From Monodelphis domestica (taxonomy: Eukaryota > Chordata > Mammalia > Didelphimorphia > Didelphidae), in assembly GCF_027887165.1 (NCBI RefSeq), contig NC_077228.1:107272043-107336042 (forward strand): a DNA stretch of 64,000 nucleotides, in the 5' to 3' direction. Below, in pieces: positions 1-10,155 of the stretch. The position numbers and the translations under genes are program-made. The notes beneath the pieces are model-generated. The model was not told the DNA's origin, did no database searches, and saw only the letters and a program-made list of their open reading frames with translations. Every line of letters begins with the position of its first letter. Position 1 is the first letter of the stretch.

Positions 1-1109
1 GCCAAGTGTTAGGTTATAGAGGTGGACAATAGGGAGGGGAGGAGAGGAGGAGGGAAGAATACTACCACCAGTTTGCTCTGCGACGTCATCGGGCAATGAT
101 GGCATTGAATGGTTTCTCTGGAGCGCCAAAGCCTGCTTCCTTTCCATGCTGGACAAGAGATTGAAGGGATTGACCCAAGTAGGATTCCCAGTCCAGAATC
201 CCCCAGGCCATGGGCACCAATCAGAATCCAAGAATGAAGGCTACTGAGCTTTCCCACACTGGTGAAGTGAGTCCCCCCCAAAAAGTATGGAAGTGGATGG
301 CTAGTAAGGATGGGTTGATTGGAATGTGTGCCTGTTTTTTGGGGGAGGGAGCTTGGCCTCCAGATGTCAGGTGCTCTAAGGAGCTCAACTTTGGGGAGAT
401 CTGTCCCCAAGGAGGATCAGTGGGCTGAGGAAGGTGCTTTCAAGGAAAAGGATCAAAAAAAGAAATGGGGGTTTGGGGTCTTAGGGGAAGGAATGAATAA
501 TGGGGTCTTAAGTCTCTTCAGTGATGTCATACAGAAGACAGTTTCTACCTGTTCTGAGATTAGAACAAAAGGAAATAGACTTGGTTTACAGCAGGAGGAA
601 TTTAGGTCAAACCCAAGGAAGGAAGATATTGGTATAGAGGACTGAATCAGGTTTGGGGGCATAGGAGAAACTACTCTTTTTCCATCGGCTTAAAACAGGA
701 AGGAATTTCAACTTTCTGGATTGGAGTTAGAGAAGAGACAACTCAGGCATTAGAAGACCCCAGTTCAAATCCCAACGCTGCCATTTTTTTAGTTATATGA
801 CCATGGATAAATCATTTCCCCCGGAGATGGACCTCATTTACATATCTTGTACATATCCATCATCTCATCCATTAGGTAAAATGTTTTTAAACTCTTGGAG
901 GGTAGAAGCTTATGTTTTTTTCTCTCTTTGTGTCCTCAGAGCTTAGCCCATGCCTGGCAAATAAAATGCTTAACAAAATCAAGAAAAATATTTTAGGTAA
1001 ATAAATATTTTTCCAAATAAATATATATTGCATAAATAAAATTTCTAAATGGATACATATTTTTATAAATTATAAATATAATCAATATAAATATAAAAAA
1101 TAAAAATAA
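1..1109. other. Non-coding sequence, mostly unique
   Basis: No gene signature. 730-960 resembles a worn MIR-type SINE on the + strand (a tRNA-like 'GTTCAAATCCCAA' and the Leu-type tail are still visible). 961-1109 is AT-rich with many short ATAAATA runs. Confidence 0.5.
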
Positions 1110-1420
1110 AAGCAGTACTTTGGTTCCTACTTTATGGCAGTCTCTGTTGCTAAGCTCTGGAGATATCAAGAGAGTAAAAAATAATCCCTGCTCGCAAGGC
1201 GTTCACAGTCTAATGGGGCACCTAATGTACAACAGTTACATGCAAACAGAATGGAGACGGGGTAAATTGGAGGAAGTCAACAGAAGGAAGGCGCTAGCAT
1301 TAAGGAGAACTGGGAAATGCTTCTTACAAAGGTAAAACTGTGGCTGAGACTTGAAGGAAGCCAGGGAAACAGAGAGGCAGAAATGAAGGGGGAGAGACAG
1401 TTGCAAGCATGAGAGAAAGC
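1110..1420 (-). mobile_element. L2 LINE fragment (antisense)
   Basis: It reads as the reverse of the L2 3' region: 'tactttatggcagtctctgttgc', GGAGATATCAAGAG, AGGCGTTCACAGTCTAATG and the 'GACTTGAAGGAAGCCAGG' block that recurs in the other antisense L2 copies at 7.4 kb and 55.2 kb. Confidence 0.65.
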
Positions 1421-1543
1421 CAATAAAAATGCTTGTTGATGAGGATGATAACTACACTGGTAATGAAGTGATCTTTATCTCTTGGGGCCCTAATTTTCTC
1501 CACTACCAAATGAAGGAACTGGACTGGATAGTCAATCAACTGG

Positions 1544-1712
1544 GGCAGCTCAGTGGTCTGGTGTTTGGAGGTCCTGGGTTCAAATGTGGCCTCAGATACT
1601 TTCTGGCTGTGTGATCCTGGACAAGTCACTTAACCCTGATTTCCTAGTCCTTGCTTCTCTCTTGATTTGGAACCAATACTTAGTATCAATTCTAAAACGG
1701 AAGGTAAGAATT
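1544..1712 (+). mobile_element. tRNA-derived marsupial SINE, form B
   Basis: B-box-like GGTTCAAATG, a GTGATCCTGGACAAGTCACTT core and a worn AAAACGGAAGGTAAG tail. The head is truncated. Confidence 0.8.
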
Positions 1713-1724
1713 TCAAAAAATTAA

Positions 1725-1930
1725 TTATTTTCGCATATGACTTGGGGTTTTGGAGATTATTCACTTATAAAAATGAGTAATATGGAAATGTTTTGCATGA
1801 TAATACATGCATAACCCAGACTGAATTGCTTGTCAACCACAGGAGTGGGGAGGGAAAAAGGGAGGGAGACAACATGAATTATATAACTTTGGAAAACTTA
1901 TGTGGAAATTTATTAAAATAAAATTTAAAA
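1725..1930 (+). mobile_element. L1 3' end fragment
   Basis: AATATGGAAATGTTTTGCATGA, a 'GGGAGGGAGACAACATGAATTATATAACT' type segment and an A-rich end. These match the 3' UTR pattern of the better-preserved L1 at 63.5-63.7 kb. Confidence 0.55.
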
Positions 1931-1934
1931 AGTA

Positions 1935-2330
1935 ATCAATTAAAAAATATTTACTAAGTACCTACTATATACTACGTATAATTCTAGGTTTGGGGGGTTT
2001 AAAGATAAAAAACCAGGCCTGCTCTCAAGGAGTTTATGTTCTCTTGGGAGAGATTACTTGTATCTATATATATGAAATAGATCAATATATTAAGTATATT
2101 AATATATATATAAAACCAATATATTAAATACATTAGTTTATATCAAATATATATTAATGTGTCAATATAGTAAATTTGTTAACTTAGTATCTGTTAAATA
2201 CATTTCTAAGACTTATGGATCTAAAAATCTTATTATCCCAGGTCCATTTTTAGAGGCAGAAATTAAACTGGATGGCTTTAAAGATTGCTTCTAGTCTTAA
2301 AAATATGATTTATGGTCTTATGACCTTTTC
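1935..2330. repeat. L2 3' tip (antisense) followed by AT-rich DNA
   Basis: 1940-2055 reads ATTTACTAAGTACCTACTAT, the reverse of the L2 tail. 2056-2180 is TA-rich low-complexity sequence. 2220-2330 has a faint MIR-like 3' part. Confidence 0.5.
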
Positions 2331-2760
2331 CATCTTGATAAATGTGCCTTCTTCCAGACCTGAGATTTGCAAAGTTTCCCCACCCCACTCTACCCCAGGG
2401 GCCTTTTGTCTTTTCTGCTTTTAGCTCCTACCTACTGGCCCAGGATGGAGCCTCTGGATTTTAATTTGGTTAAAAGCAAAAGTGCCTAGAGTAGGGCCCT
2501 TAGACCTTGCCAGTGAACAGGGAGGTCCTGACTGGGCAGACAAACCTAAGCAGCCTCTGAATGCTCAAAGATACCATCAGGACCCCCAGGACGCCAGGAT
2601 TGCAGGAAATCGGTGATTTCATGGATTTGCCTACTTCTGCCAGCTGGACAGATCTCAGCTCATCCAGTCCTGCCCGACATGCGTGATTCTCTCCCTGTGC
2701 CCTGCTCTTCCCTTCTCTCTGCCTCCCAAGCTCACCACAGGGAATAGATAAGGATCTTTT
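2331..2760. other. Unique non-coding sequence
   Basis: Single-copy-looking, moderately GC-rich sequence with no open frame of interest and no recognised repeat. Confidence 0.4.
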
Positions 2761-2764
2761 AATC

Positions 2765-2958
2765 CAGGAATTCTTAATGGGGGGTTCCTGAACTTTACAA
2801 ATACATGTATTTTAATAACCATTCCCAGAGAGCTGGTTTCCTTTGTAGTTCTGCTTATTATATTTTATGCATTTAAAAACATTACTCTGAGAAGGAATAG
2901 GCTAGGTTTCACTAGACTGCCAAAGGCGTCTATGGCACAAAAAACAAGGACCCTACTT
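2765..2958 (+). mobile_element. hAT-Charlie-type DNA transposon fragment
   Basis: It starts CAGGAATTCTTAATGGGGGG and ends CACTAGACTGCCAAAGGCGTC with TATGGCACAAAAAACAAGGACCC, the worn terminal pattern of an old mammalian Charlie-type element (CAGGGGTTCTTAACCTGGGG ... CCAAAGGGGTC). No duplication was confirmed. Confidence 0.5.
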
Positions 2959-3070
2959 TAGTCCAATACTTAGACATCTATATATAATTACATATTTCAT
3001 ATATGCCTATAAATATGTATTTATATATCTGAATATATTTATATATGTCCATAAGTATATTTTTAAATTT

Positions 3071-3335
3071 CTAGAAATATATTTTATGTATCTAGAAATA
3101 TATTTCTATAAACATATTTCATATATCTAGAAATATACTTCTATAAATATATTTTATATATCTAGAAATATTTCTATAAACATATTTTATATACCTAGAA
3201 ATATATTTCTATAAACATAATCTTATATCTAGGAATATACTTCTATAAATGTTTTATATATATAGAAATAGGTTTCAATAAATATATATCTAGGAATATA
3301 TTTCTATAAATATATATTTTATGTGTATAAATGTG
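3071..3335 (+). repeat. AT-rich minisatellite, about 34-bp period
   Basis: A CTAGAAATATAT/CTAGGAATATA core recurs at 3071, 3092, 3127, 3162, 3195, 3229, 3263 and 3290, each followed by TTCTATAAA-type sequence. Spacing is mostly 33-35 bases (21 and 27 at the edges). TTTCTAGAAA-like palindromes recur within it. Confidence 0.75.
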
Positions 3336-3409
3336 TATTTATATATATGGAGAAATGGAAAGATCATTACTTAAACACTCATTTAACCAATGAGGTGGCA
3401 ACAATGATG

Positions 3410-4010
3410 ATAATGATAATAAAAATAATAGGGAGAGAAGGAATAGTTGTTTATATGGCCTCTACTATGTGCCTACAGGCACTGGACAAAGCACTTTCAC
3501 AAATATCTCATTTCATCCTCCCCACCGTTTTGTGGGGTAGGTGCTATTATTATTATTCCCATTTTAAGAGAAGAGGAAATTTATAGAATGCTTTAAAGTG
3601 TGCAAAGAGCTCTACTAAGAATTCACATTTGTTTATGGCCCTTTTGGATTCCCAAAGTGCTTTTCATAGATTATCTCATTTCTTCTTCACAACAATCCTT
3701 TAGGCTAGGTGTGATTATTATCACTCCCATTTTAGAGGTGAGGAAAACTGAGTCAGAGAAAGTCTGTAGTCACCCAAGTAATGGTTTAGGCACTGGGCCA
3801 CCTAGTGGTCTGTAGTCATTATGACACAACATGATGTAAACTAGGTAGGGAGGGGGAGTCACTTTACCCCTCATTGCCTCTAAGAAATTCTCCAAGATTA
3901 GAAATCCCAGAAAAATGTCATTGGTAGAAGAAGTGGCCTCACTGGGAGTTCCCTATACCAAAAAATACAATCCCCCCCAAATCAAGTCTACATTTTTGTT
4001 TTGTTTGTTT
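3410..4010 (-). mobile_element. Two MIR/THER-like SINEs (antisense) and unique sequence
   Basis: 3440-3590 and 3620-3830 both read as reversed MIR/THER tails: CTATGTGCC, ATCTCATTTCATCCTC, then a GGTGCTATTATTATT-type segment and CCATTTTA. 3840-4010 is unremarkable. Confidence 0.5.
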
Positions 4011-4013
4011 TTT

Positions 4014-4206
4014 TAAAACCCTTACCTTCTGTCTTAGAATGATGTAAACATTGGTTATAGGACAGAATCTCAGCTAAGAGCTAGGCAAAGGGAGTTAAGT
4101 GACTTGCTCAGGGTCACACAGCTAGAAAGTAACTGGGTCGTATTTGAACCCAGGACCTCCTGTCTCTAGGACTGGCTCTTGATCCACTGAGCCACCCAGC
4201 TACCCC
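4014..4206 (-). mobile_element. tRNA-derived SINE, form B
   Basis: Antisense tail CCTTACCTTCTGTC, core GGGTCACACAGCTAGAAAG, head GATCCACTGAGCCACCCAGC: a nearly full-length copy. Confidence 0.9.
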
Positions 4207-4871
4207 AAGGGAATTTTGTTTTAATGTTCCCTGGCTAAGGACATGAGCAGGGAGGCTGGGGTGCCTATTATGGTGCAGACAAAAAGCAGAAGGCAGTTTC
4301 TGCCTCCGAAGGTCTGGGTGGGAGCCTTGGTCCCGACCCTTATTTGCTATTCGATCCTGGGCATGTTGCTTTACCCATGATCCATCCCTCCGTTTCCCCA
4401 GCTCTAAAGGGGGAGCAATAAGTGGCGGAGCCGGACCTCCCAGGATGGCTGTGAGGAGAACGCTGGATGCATGCGAGTTATTATTGACTCGCCCAAGGTC
4501 ACCCCGTGAATGGGCGGCCGAGCCAAGTCTGGGTGCCAGGTTCTGCTGTTTGCACTGTACCACACCATTAGCCTTTTGAAAGGGCCCTGGGCCAAGAGAC
4601 TTGGCTCCTCGTTCTCATTGTTCATGCAAGAGAGAGGAGTGACAGTTTGAGAAAGGAAGCCCAACTCTGAGCCCCAGCACTCCTTCTCTGGGGGCTGCTG
4701 AGTCCCAAGCAGCAGGGAGGAGGTGTATTTAGACCCGCCGCTTCTGGTGACCAGCGCCAGGCAGGATGGGAGACCCTCTTATCTCTCACCTGCACTGTAG
4801 AGCAGAGTCGAGTGGGCCAGGCATAGCTGGGGCTTGGAAGGAGGGGAGAGTCTCTCGTTTGTTTGTTGGTT
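4207..4871. other. Unique non-coding sequence
   Basis: GC-rich for this window, partly single-copy. 4330-4560 resembles a worn CORE-SINE in antisense. Overlapping open frames on the - strand have no recognisable homology and are taken as chance. Confidence 0.4.
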
Positions 4872-5066
4872 TTAAAACCCTTCCTTAGAATCTTCAAATC
4901 AGTCTTAGAATCAATACTGTGTATTGGCCCCAAGGTAGAAGAGTGGGAAAGGCTAGGCGATGGGGGTTAAGAGTCTTGCCTAGGGTCACCCAGCCAGGAA
5001 GTGTCTGAGGTCACATTTGAACCCAGGATCCGGCTCTCAATCCCCTGAGCCACCTAGTTGCCTCCG
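4872..5066 (-). mobile_element. tRNA-derived SINE, form B
   Basis: An A/T-rich tail, ATACTGTGTATTGGCCCC, a GGGTCACCCAGCCAGGAAG core and CTGAGCCACCTAGTTGCC head, all in antisense. Confidence 0.88.
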
Positions 5067-6255
5067 AGTTCCTCCTTTGTTAGAATCAATTCCCATAGGT
5101 GGGAGCCTGAGCCTGAGTGATCACCATCCGAACAGCGCTCCTGGCTTTGGTGACCTCAGCTGGGCAATGCCAGGCAACCTCCCCCTTCCAATCTCCCCAT
5201 TATTCTCCCCTGTGGAAGGTCTCCATGGTGCCAGGATGGGATTCTGTGCTAGGTGCTGTGGAGAATGAAAATCTAGAGAAGGCTTTTGTGGCCAGAGGGA
5301 GCTTCTGCTTGCCTGGGAGCTCAGGACCTGTATGACAAAGAAAAGGAATATGAAAATGAAAAGTGCCAGACAGGTGTGACGGGGATCAGACCCACATTGC
5401 TTTGCTTCAAATCCAATTCTCTTTCCATTCTCCTACATGATCTTTTCTCCTGTACTCTGCTTTACAACCAAACCTAAAAGGGGATCTTGGATACCAAGGC
5501 TGATAGTATCACTATCTTCTGGGGGCCCAGGGTGCAAATTCTTGTATGAAGGGACCTTCTAAAACCATGTGTTGGGGCGGAAAGAATCCGGACCCAGCTG
5601 GGCCTCGGCTCTTTCACTAACCTAGACAACCTTGGACTGCACAAGTCTTGCCTTTGACAGGCTCTGTCTACTCCTCTATAAAATGAATTAGTTGGACCAG
5701 AGGACTTTGAAGGTCCCTTCTCTTCATGGTCATGCACTTGGTTATCCATTTACAGGTCCTTCTCCCTGCCCTTTGCCTCCCCACCAGACTGTAGCATTCT
5801 TGAGGGCAGGGCAGGGATTGTTTCTGTCTTGGTTTCCTAGAATCTACCATTTTGCCTTGCCTATAGCTCCTACTAGCATGTTGGGTTGGTTTGGCCCCTT
5901 CTAGTTCTAGGATTCTAAAGTCCATGATTCCAAGTGTTCTGGGATCTAAAGGGGAAGAAACCCAAGATAGATGGTCAATGCTTTCTTTGGAGTGTCAGGT
6001 GAACACAGCTTTGAAAATCATAGAATAATAGAGCATGTCAGAGCTTGAAGGACCTTGGAGATCACCTGGTCAATCCCTTTAGTTTACTGAAGAGGAAGCC
6101 TGGCATGAGCTGGTGGCAGAAGCAAGGTTCTCTGGAACCCAAATGGCTGGTTCCACTGTAGAATACCTAATCAGAAGAGACAGAAACTCAACAGTTTCTC
6201 AGGCACTTGGCACTCACAGAAGGCCATGGATTTAGGGTTGAAATTGGAAAGCAAT

Positions 6256-6258
<3 letters not shown>
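5067..6258. other. Non-coding; scattered MIR-like fragments
   Basis: 6030-6170 has an antisense MIR pattern (GAGCTTGAAGGACCTTGGAG). The remainder shows nothing I recognise. Confidence 0.4.
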
Positions 6259-6339
<81 letters not shown>

Positions 6340-6340
6340 G
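6259..6340 (+). repeat. Compound microsatellite (TG)n-(TCTG)n
   Basis: About 16 TG units followed directly by about 12 TCTG units. It yields a false cysteine/valine/serine open frame. The same two-part architecture, on the opposite strand, occurs at 27.1 kb. Confidence 0.95.
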
Positions 6341-6589
6341 AGATATCCCCATCATCTCTCACCTGGACCTACTGGGTCCCACATGGCAGAAGACAGGGTG
6401 AAGAGGCCTCTGGGGCAAACTGGAGGGGGCCAGTGCCGGAGACTGGCCAGAGTGGAGGCTGGGTGGGGGGAACCAGAGCTGGGGAAAAACCCAAGGCCCA
6501 GCCCCAGAGAAAGGAGGAAACCCAATCACCCAGAGAGCCAAGTGGTCGGTTTGGAGGAGGGCAGGGACTGGAGATAAAAAGCCCCAGGC

Positions 6590-6850
6590 TCGGATCAGAA
6601 ACACACAGGCCCCCATTGTTCGCCTGTCACACTTCCCCTGGCTTTATTGCTTTTGTCCAACACCCTATTGTCTGATTTCCTTTTGTCCCCCATTCAGCGC
6701 CCGCTGCCTTTTCATTTCCCAGCCAGCCCGGTTGTTTTCGTTTCTTTTGTCTGAAGTTCCTGAGAGGAAGGTTTTATTTTCAGCGGTTTGATTAATTCAC
6801 AGCTTGAGCCTGGGGTTTGTTTGTTATGTAATTACTGCCCTGAGCTTCAG
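6590..6850. promoter_or_regulatory. Candidate conserved regulatory element upstream of SOX13 coding exons
   Basis: Repeat-free block dense in TTTTGTC/ATTGT motifs: CATTGTT at 6616, CTTTTGTC near 6651, CTATTGTCTG near 6665, CTTTTGTC near 6682 and CTTTTGTCTG near 6746. TAATT and TAATTA cores lie near 6792 and 6829. CATTGTT is a perfect SOX-type site (reverse of AACAATG). The clustering and lack of transposon sequence suggest an enhancer or an alternative first-exon region. Function is inferred only. Confidence 0.3.
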
Positions 6851-7221
6851 GAGAACACCCCTTCCCCGGCCTCCCCCTACCCCCTCCACTCCCCATTCTC
6901 CCCCACCCTCCCACCCCATCCCTCCCCAAGAGGGGCCTAGCTGGCTGGCCCAGGGGGGCGGGGGCTCCCCTCCTGCCGGATGGGCTGAGGCCTCGCAGCT
7001 TCCTGGAGTCACTCGGAGCCCCTGGGGTAGCCAAGGGAGAATAAGAGGGCTAGGCAGTGGGGGATTTGGAATCCAGGACCCCAAGCACTGGAAGAGTCCC
7101 TCCCCCCCTTCAGCCTACCTGAGTGAGTGAGCATGGGCCTCCTGTCCCCTGGCCTTCCCAGACTTATCTTGTCATATCTTTCCTCTTAGGCGACACTGAG
7201 GTGGAGTAGGGGTGGCCAGAA
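6851..7221. other. C-rich non-coding sequence
   Basis: A strongly pyrimidine-biased tract (CCCC/TCCC runs) at 6855-6925, then moderately GC-rich sequence. CpG is sparse, so it is not a CpG island. Confidence 0.45.
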
Positions 7222-7760
7222 CAGGCCTAAGTCAGTCAGTAAACATTTATTAAACACCTACTAGGTGCTGAAGGGATACAAAGGCAAAAAAGCCAGCCCC
7301 TGTTCTAGAGGAGCTCACCTTCTCTTTGGGGAGACAGGGAGTAAACAACTACATACAAACAAGCCACTGGAACTGAGAGGGATTGGGAAAGGCTTCTTAG
7401 ACCAGGTGGAATTTTAGTTGGGCCCTGAAGGAAGCCAGGGATGCCTGGAGGTAGAGATAGGGGCATTCCAGACATGGGGGGACAGCAGATGAAAAGCTCT
7501 GGGCTCCAGAGTTGGAATGCTGTTTTTAAAGGAGAAGAAAGAAGGCCACTGTCACTGAACTGAAGCATTCTGAGGGGGCTGTTGGGCTTAGGAAGACTAA
7601 AAAGGATGGTGTGCCATGGGCAAACCCTATGCTATGAAGGGCTTTGAACACCCAACAGAAGTCATGATTCATAGGCTATCTGTGACCCCCTTGAGGGAGC
7701 TGGAGAAGAGACCCCTCTGAGGGCAATGGAGTTCCCTGTGGGCTGGGAGAGATGGGGAAT
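7222..7760 (-). mobile_element. L2 LINE 3' portion (antisense)
   Basis: It starts with the reversed L2 tail TCAGTAAACATTTATTAAAC and ACCTACTAGGTGCTGA. GGGCCCTGAAGGAAGCCAGGG and the GGGCTTTGAACACCCAACAG segment follow. Confidence 0.75.
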
Positions 7761-8133
7761 AGTGGCTTGGACCCCACTCCCTGGGAAAGCAGTGTAGCTA
7801 ATCTTTCCAGTGTTCTAAGTTTGGAACTTTGGGGAGTGTTTACACACAGCACGGCAACCCTTTGAAGTAAATATTACAAGTTTATTTATCCCCATTTTAT
7901 GGATGAAGGAACTGAAATATAGAGAAGTTAAGTGATTTATCAAGGTCACACGCCTCATAAGAGTCAGGATCATATGAACTCAGACTCTGCCTGACTCCAA
8001 GGAAGATATTCTATCCACCACAGAAGCTGAGTGACCTAGAAGGACCCATCATTGGTTCTAGCCAGTGGAAAAGAAAGGTTACCTAAGAGAAGGGAATCAT
8101 GGCATTATCAGGATTAGAGGAACCTTAGAAATC
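7761..8133 (-). mobile_element. MIR-like SINE (antisense) and flanks
   Basis: 7850-8030 reads GCAACCCTTTGAAGTAAATA and then CCCCATTTTATGGATGAAGG, a reversed MIR. 8100-8133 is the left half of another MIR, interrupted by the hAT element that starts at 8142. Confidence 0.55.
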
Positions 8134-8141
8134 ATCTAGCC

Positions 8142-8919
8142 CAGCAATTCTCAAACTCTTTGGTCTTAGGTTCCCTTGACATTCTTAAAAATCATTGCGG
8201 ATCCCTAAAGATCTTTTTTTTTGGTGTGATTATCTATCTATCAATATTTGCTGAATTTGAAATGAAAATGGATAATTTTTAAACTATGAATTCACTTGAA
8301 AATAATAAACCCAATCCATGATAACAAATAACATTTTAATAAAATAAATACATTTTTAAAATAGTGAAAAGGACAACAATGTTTTACATATTTTTGTAAA
8401 ATATGTCTGAATTTTGTCTGAATTAATGGAAGATAGCTGAATTCTTCAATCTGCTTCTGTATTCAGTCTGTTGGTATATATTGTTTTGGTTGAAATATAG
8501 GAAGAAAATCTGATATCACATAGATATGTGGTTTGAAAGAGGAAAGTATTTTAATAGACAAATCATGTCTCAATATATTGGGGCATCTAGGTGGCCAATG
8601 GATGGAATGCCAGGCTGGGAGTTAGGAAGACTCATCTTCCTGAGCTCAAATCTGGCCTCCGGTACTTATTAGCTATGTGTCCCTGGGCAAGTCACTTAAA
8701 CTGCTTTCCTTAGTTTTCTCATCTATCTGTCAAATGAGCTGGAGAAGAAAATGGCCAACCACACTGGTATCTTTACCAAGAAAACCTCAAATGGATTCCT
8801 AAAGAGTTGGAAATGACTGAAAAATGACTGGACAACAACTACAATTATTATAAAAATAGTTTTGATTTCAAGGGAATCCCTTGAAAGAGAACCATGAGAA
8901 AAAACTTTGAAAACTACTG
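8142..8919 (+). mobile_element. hAT-Charlie-type transposon, split by a SINE
   Basis: Left end CAGCAATTCTCAAACTCTTT and right end AAAACTTTGAAAACTACTG form worn inverted repeats. The flanking 8-mers ATCTAGCC (8134-8141) and TTCTAACC (8920-8927) agree at 6 of 8 bases, as expected of an old hAT target duplication. A form-A SINE sits inside at 8580-8838. Confidence 0.65.
8580..8838 (+). mobile_element. CORE-SINE with RTE-like tail, form A (Mar1-like)
   Basis: Full length: GGGCATCTAGGTGGCCAATG head, CCTGGGCAAGTCACTTAAAC core, AAATGAGCTGGAGAAGAAAA, then an RTE-like end (CCAAGAAAACCTCAAATGG ... GACTGGACAACAAC). Confidence 0.88.
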
Positions 8920-9482
8920 TTCTAACCCAATCTCTTCATTTTGCAGATTGAGAAACTGAGATCTTGGGTGACTTCTCATGATTATACAAGTATATACAAG
9001 TAGGGAGATATTATGATTTTGCATAAGGAACATCAGATTTTGAGTCCAAGCTCTTGTGTTACTTAACTGTATGATGTTGGACAAGTCATTTGACTTCCTT
9101 TTTACCTTAGTTTTCTTATAAGAAAAATGAGGGCTATAGGATGGGCAAGAAATCCCAAATAGGGTTCACAAGAGTAGATGTGACTGAGATGATTGAACAA
9201 GAAGAAAACAAAATGGTCCTTTCTACCTTTAATATTCTTTTTTTCCAAATAAAGAAGAGAGGAAAAGTATGATCATTTATGAAGAACTTACCATGTGCCA
9301 GAAACTGTGTTGCTTTACAACTACAATTCAAACCTAGATTTTTAAATATACAATTCCAGAATTCTTTCTATTAAACCAAAGCAAAGCAAAGCAGTAAAGA
9401 TGCTGTAAACTGAGTTGATAAAGAATTGTTAGCTAAGGCAATCCTCAATTTTCATAAAATTGTTTATCCAGAAACAGAAATA

Positions 9483-9728
9483 CCAGTTAGATGGAACAGT
9501 GAATAGAGCACTAAAGAATCTTGTGCTCAAATCCAGTCTCAGATTCTTACTCATTGCATGACCCTGGGCAAATCACTTAACTTCTGTTTGCCTCAATTTC
9601 CTTATTTGTAAAATGAGGATAATAATAATAGCATCTACCTTCTAGGATTATTGTGAAGATCAAATGAGATAATTTTTTTGTAAAGCACTTAGCACAGTGC
9701 CTGGCACATATTATAAATGCTTTTTAAA
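9483..9728 (+). mobile_element. MIR/THER-like SINE, form C
   Basis: ATGACCCTGGGCAAATCACTT core, GTAAAATGAGGATAATAATA, GTGAAGATCAAATGAGATAA and GCACAGTGCCTGGCACATAT: a well-kept copy just upstream of the first SOX13 coding exon. Confidence 0.8.
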
Positions 9729-9944
9729 GCTCTCCTTCCCCCTCCCCAGTGTCTCCTCCATTGTAGAGTTTGTATGTAGGAGACCACCCTTTTTTATCTT
9801 TTTGAACAGAATATAGAATGTAGATTTCTGACCCACACACCCATGTGTAGTATAATAGAAATTGAGGGATGTGGTTGTGATATGGGGCTTCTAAGATTTA
9901 GGTGAGTCTCATTCTGATTTTTCCTTCCCATCTTTCTTTGGCAG

Positions 9945-10155
9945 GATGTCCATGAGGAGCCCCATCTCTCCCCAACTGGCACTCGATGGCATTGGGACCA
10001 TGGTGAACTGCACTGTCAAGGCAGAAGAAAAGAAAGAGATATGCCAGGAGGCTCCACCTGGCCAGCAGCAGGTGCCAGCCTCTGCTGCAGAACCCTTGAC
10101 CGGAGACCCAGCTCGGGCCCCCCAGGATGGAGCTGACTCAAGTGGCCCACCCCAG
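9945..10155 (+). CDS. SOX13: SOX13 coding exon 1 (residues 1-70), translation start
   Basis: A pyrimidine-rich tract and CAG acceptor (ending 9944) precede a single G and the ATG at 9946. The frame encodes MSMRSPIS at the N-terminus, which is characteristic of SOX13, and a conserved [15 protein letters not shown] block. A proline/alanine/glutamine-rich, less conserved part follows. The exon ends in CAG at 10155 before gtgact, phase 0. The open frame continues about 50 bases into the intron, which is not coding by homology. Confidence 0.95.

Noticed and set aside
3071..3335. CRISPR-like regular spacing
   Set aside because: Vertebrate genome; units are contiguous AT-rich tandem repeats without unique spacers.
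6226..6675. Cys/Val- and Cys/Leu/Ser-rich frames (also at 26.9-27.2, 30.06-30.6 and 37.8-38.3 kb)
   Set aside because: They arise from TG/CA microsatellites; not genes.
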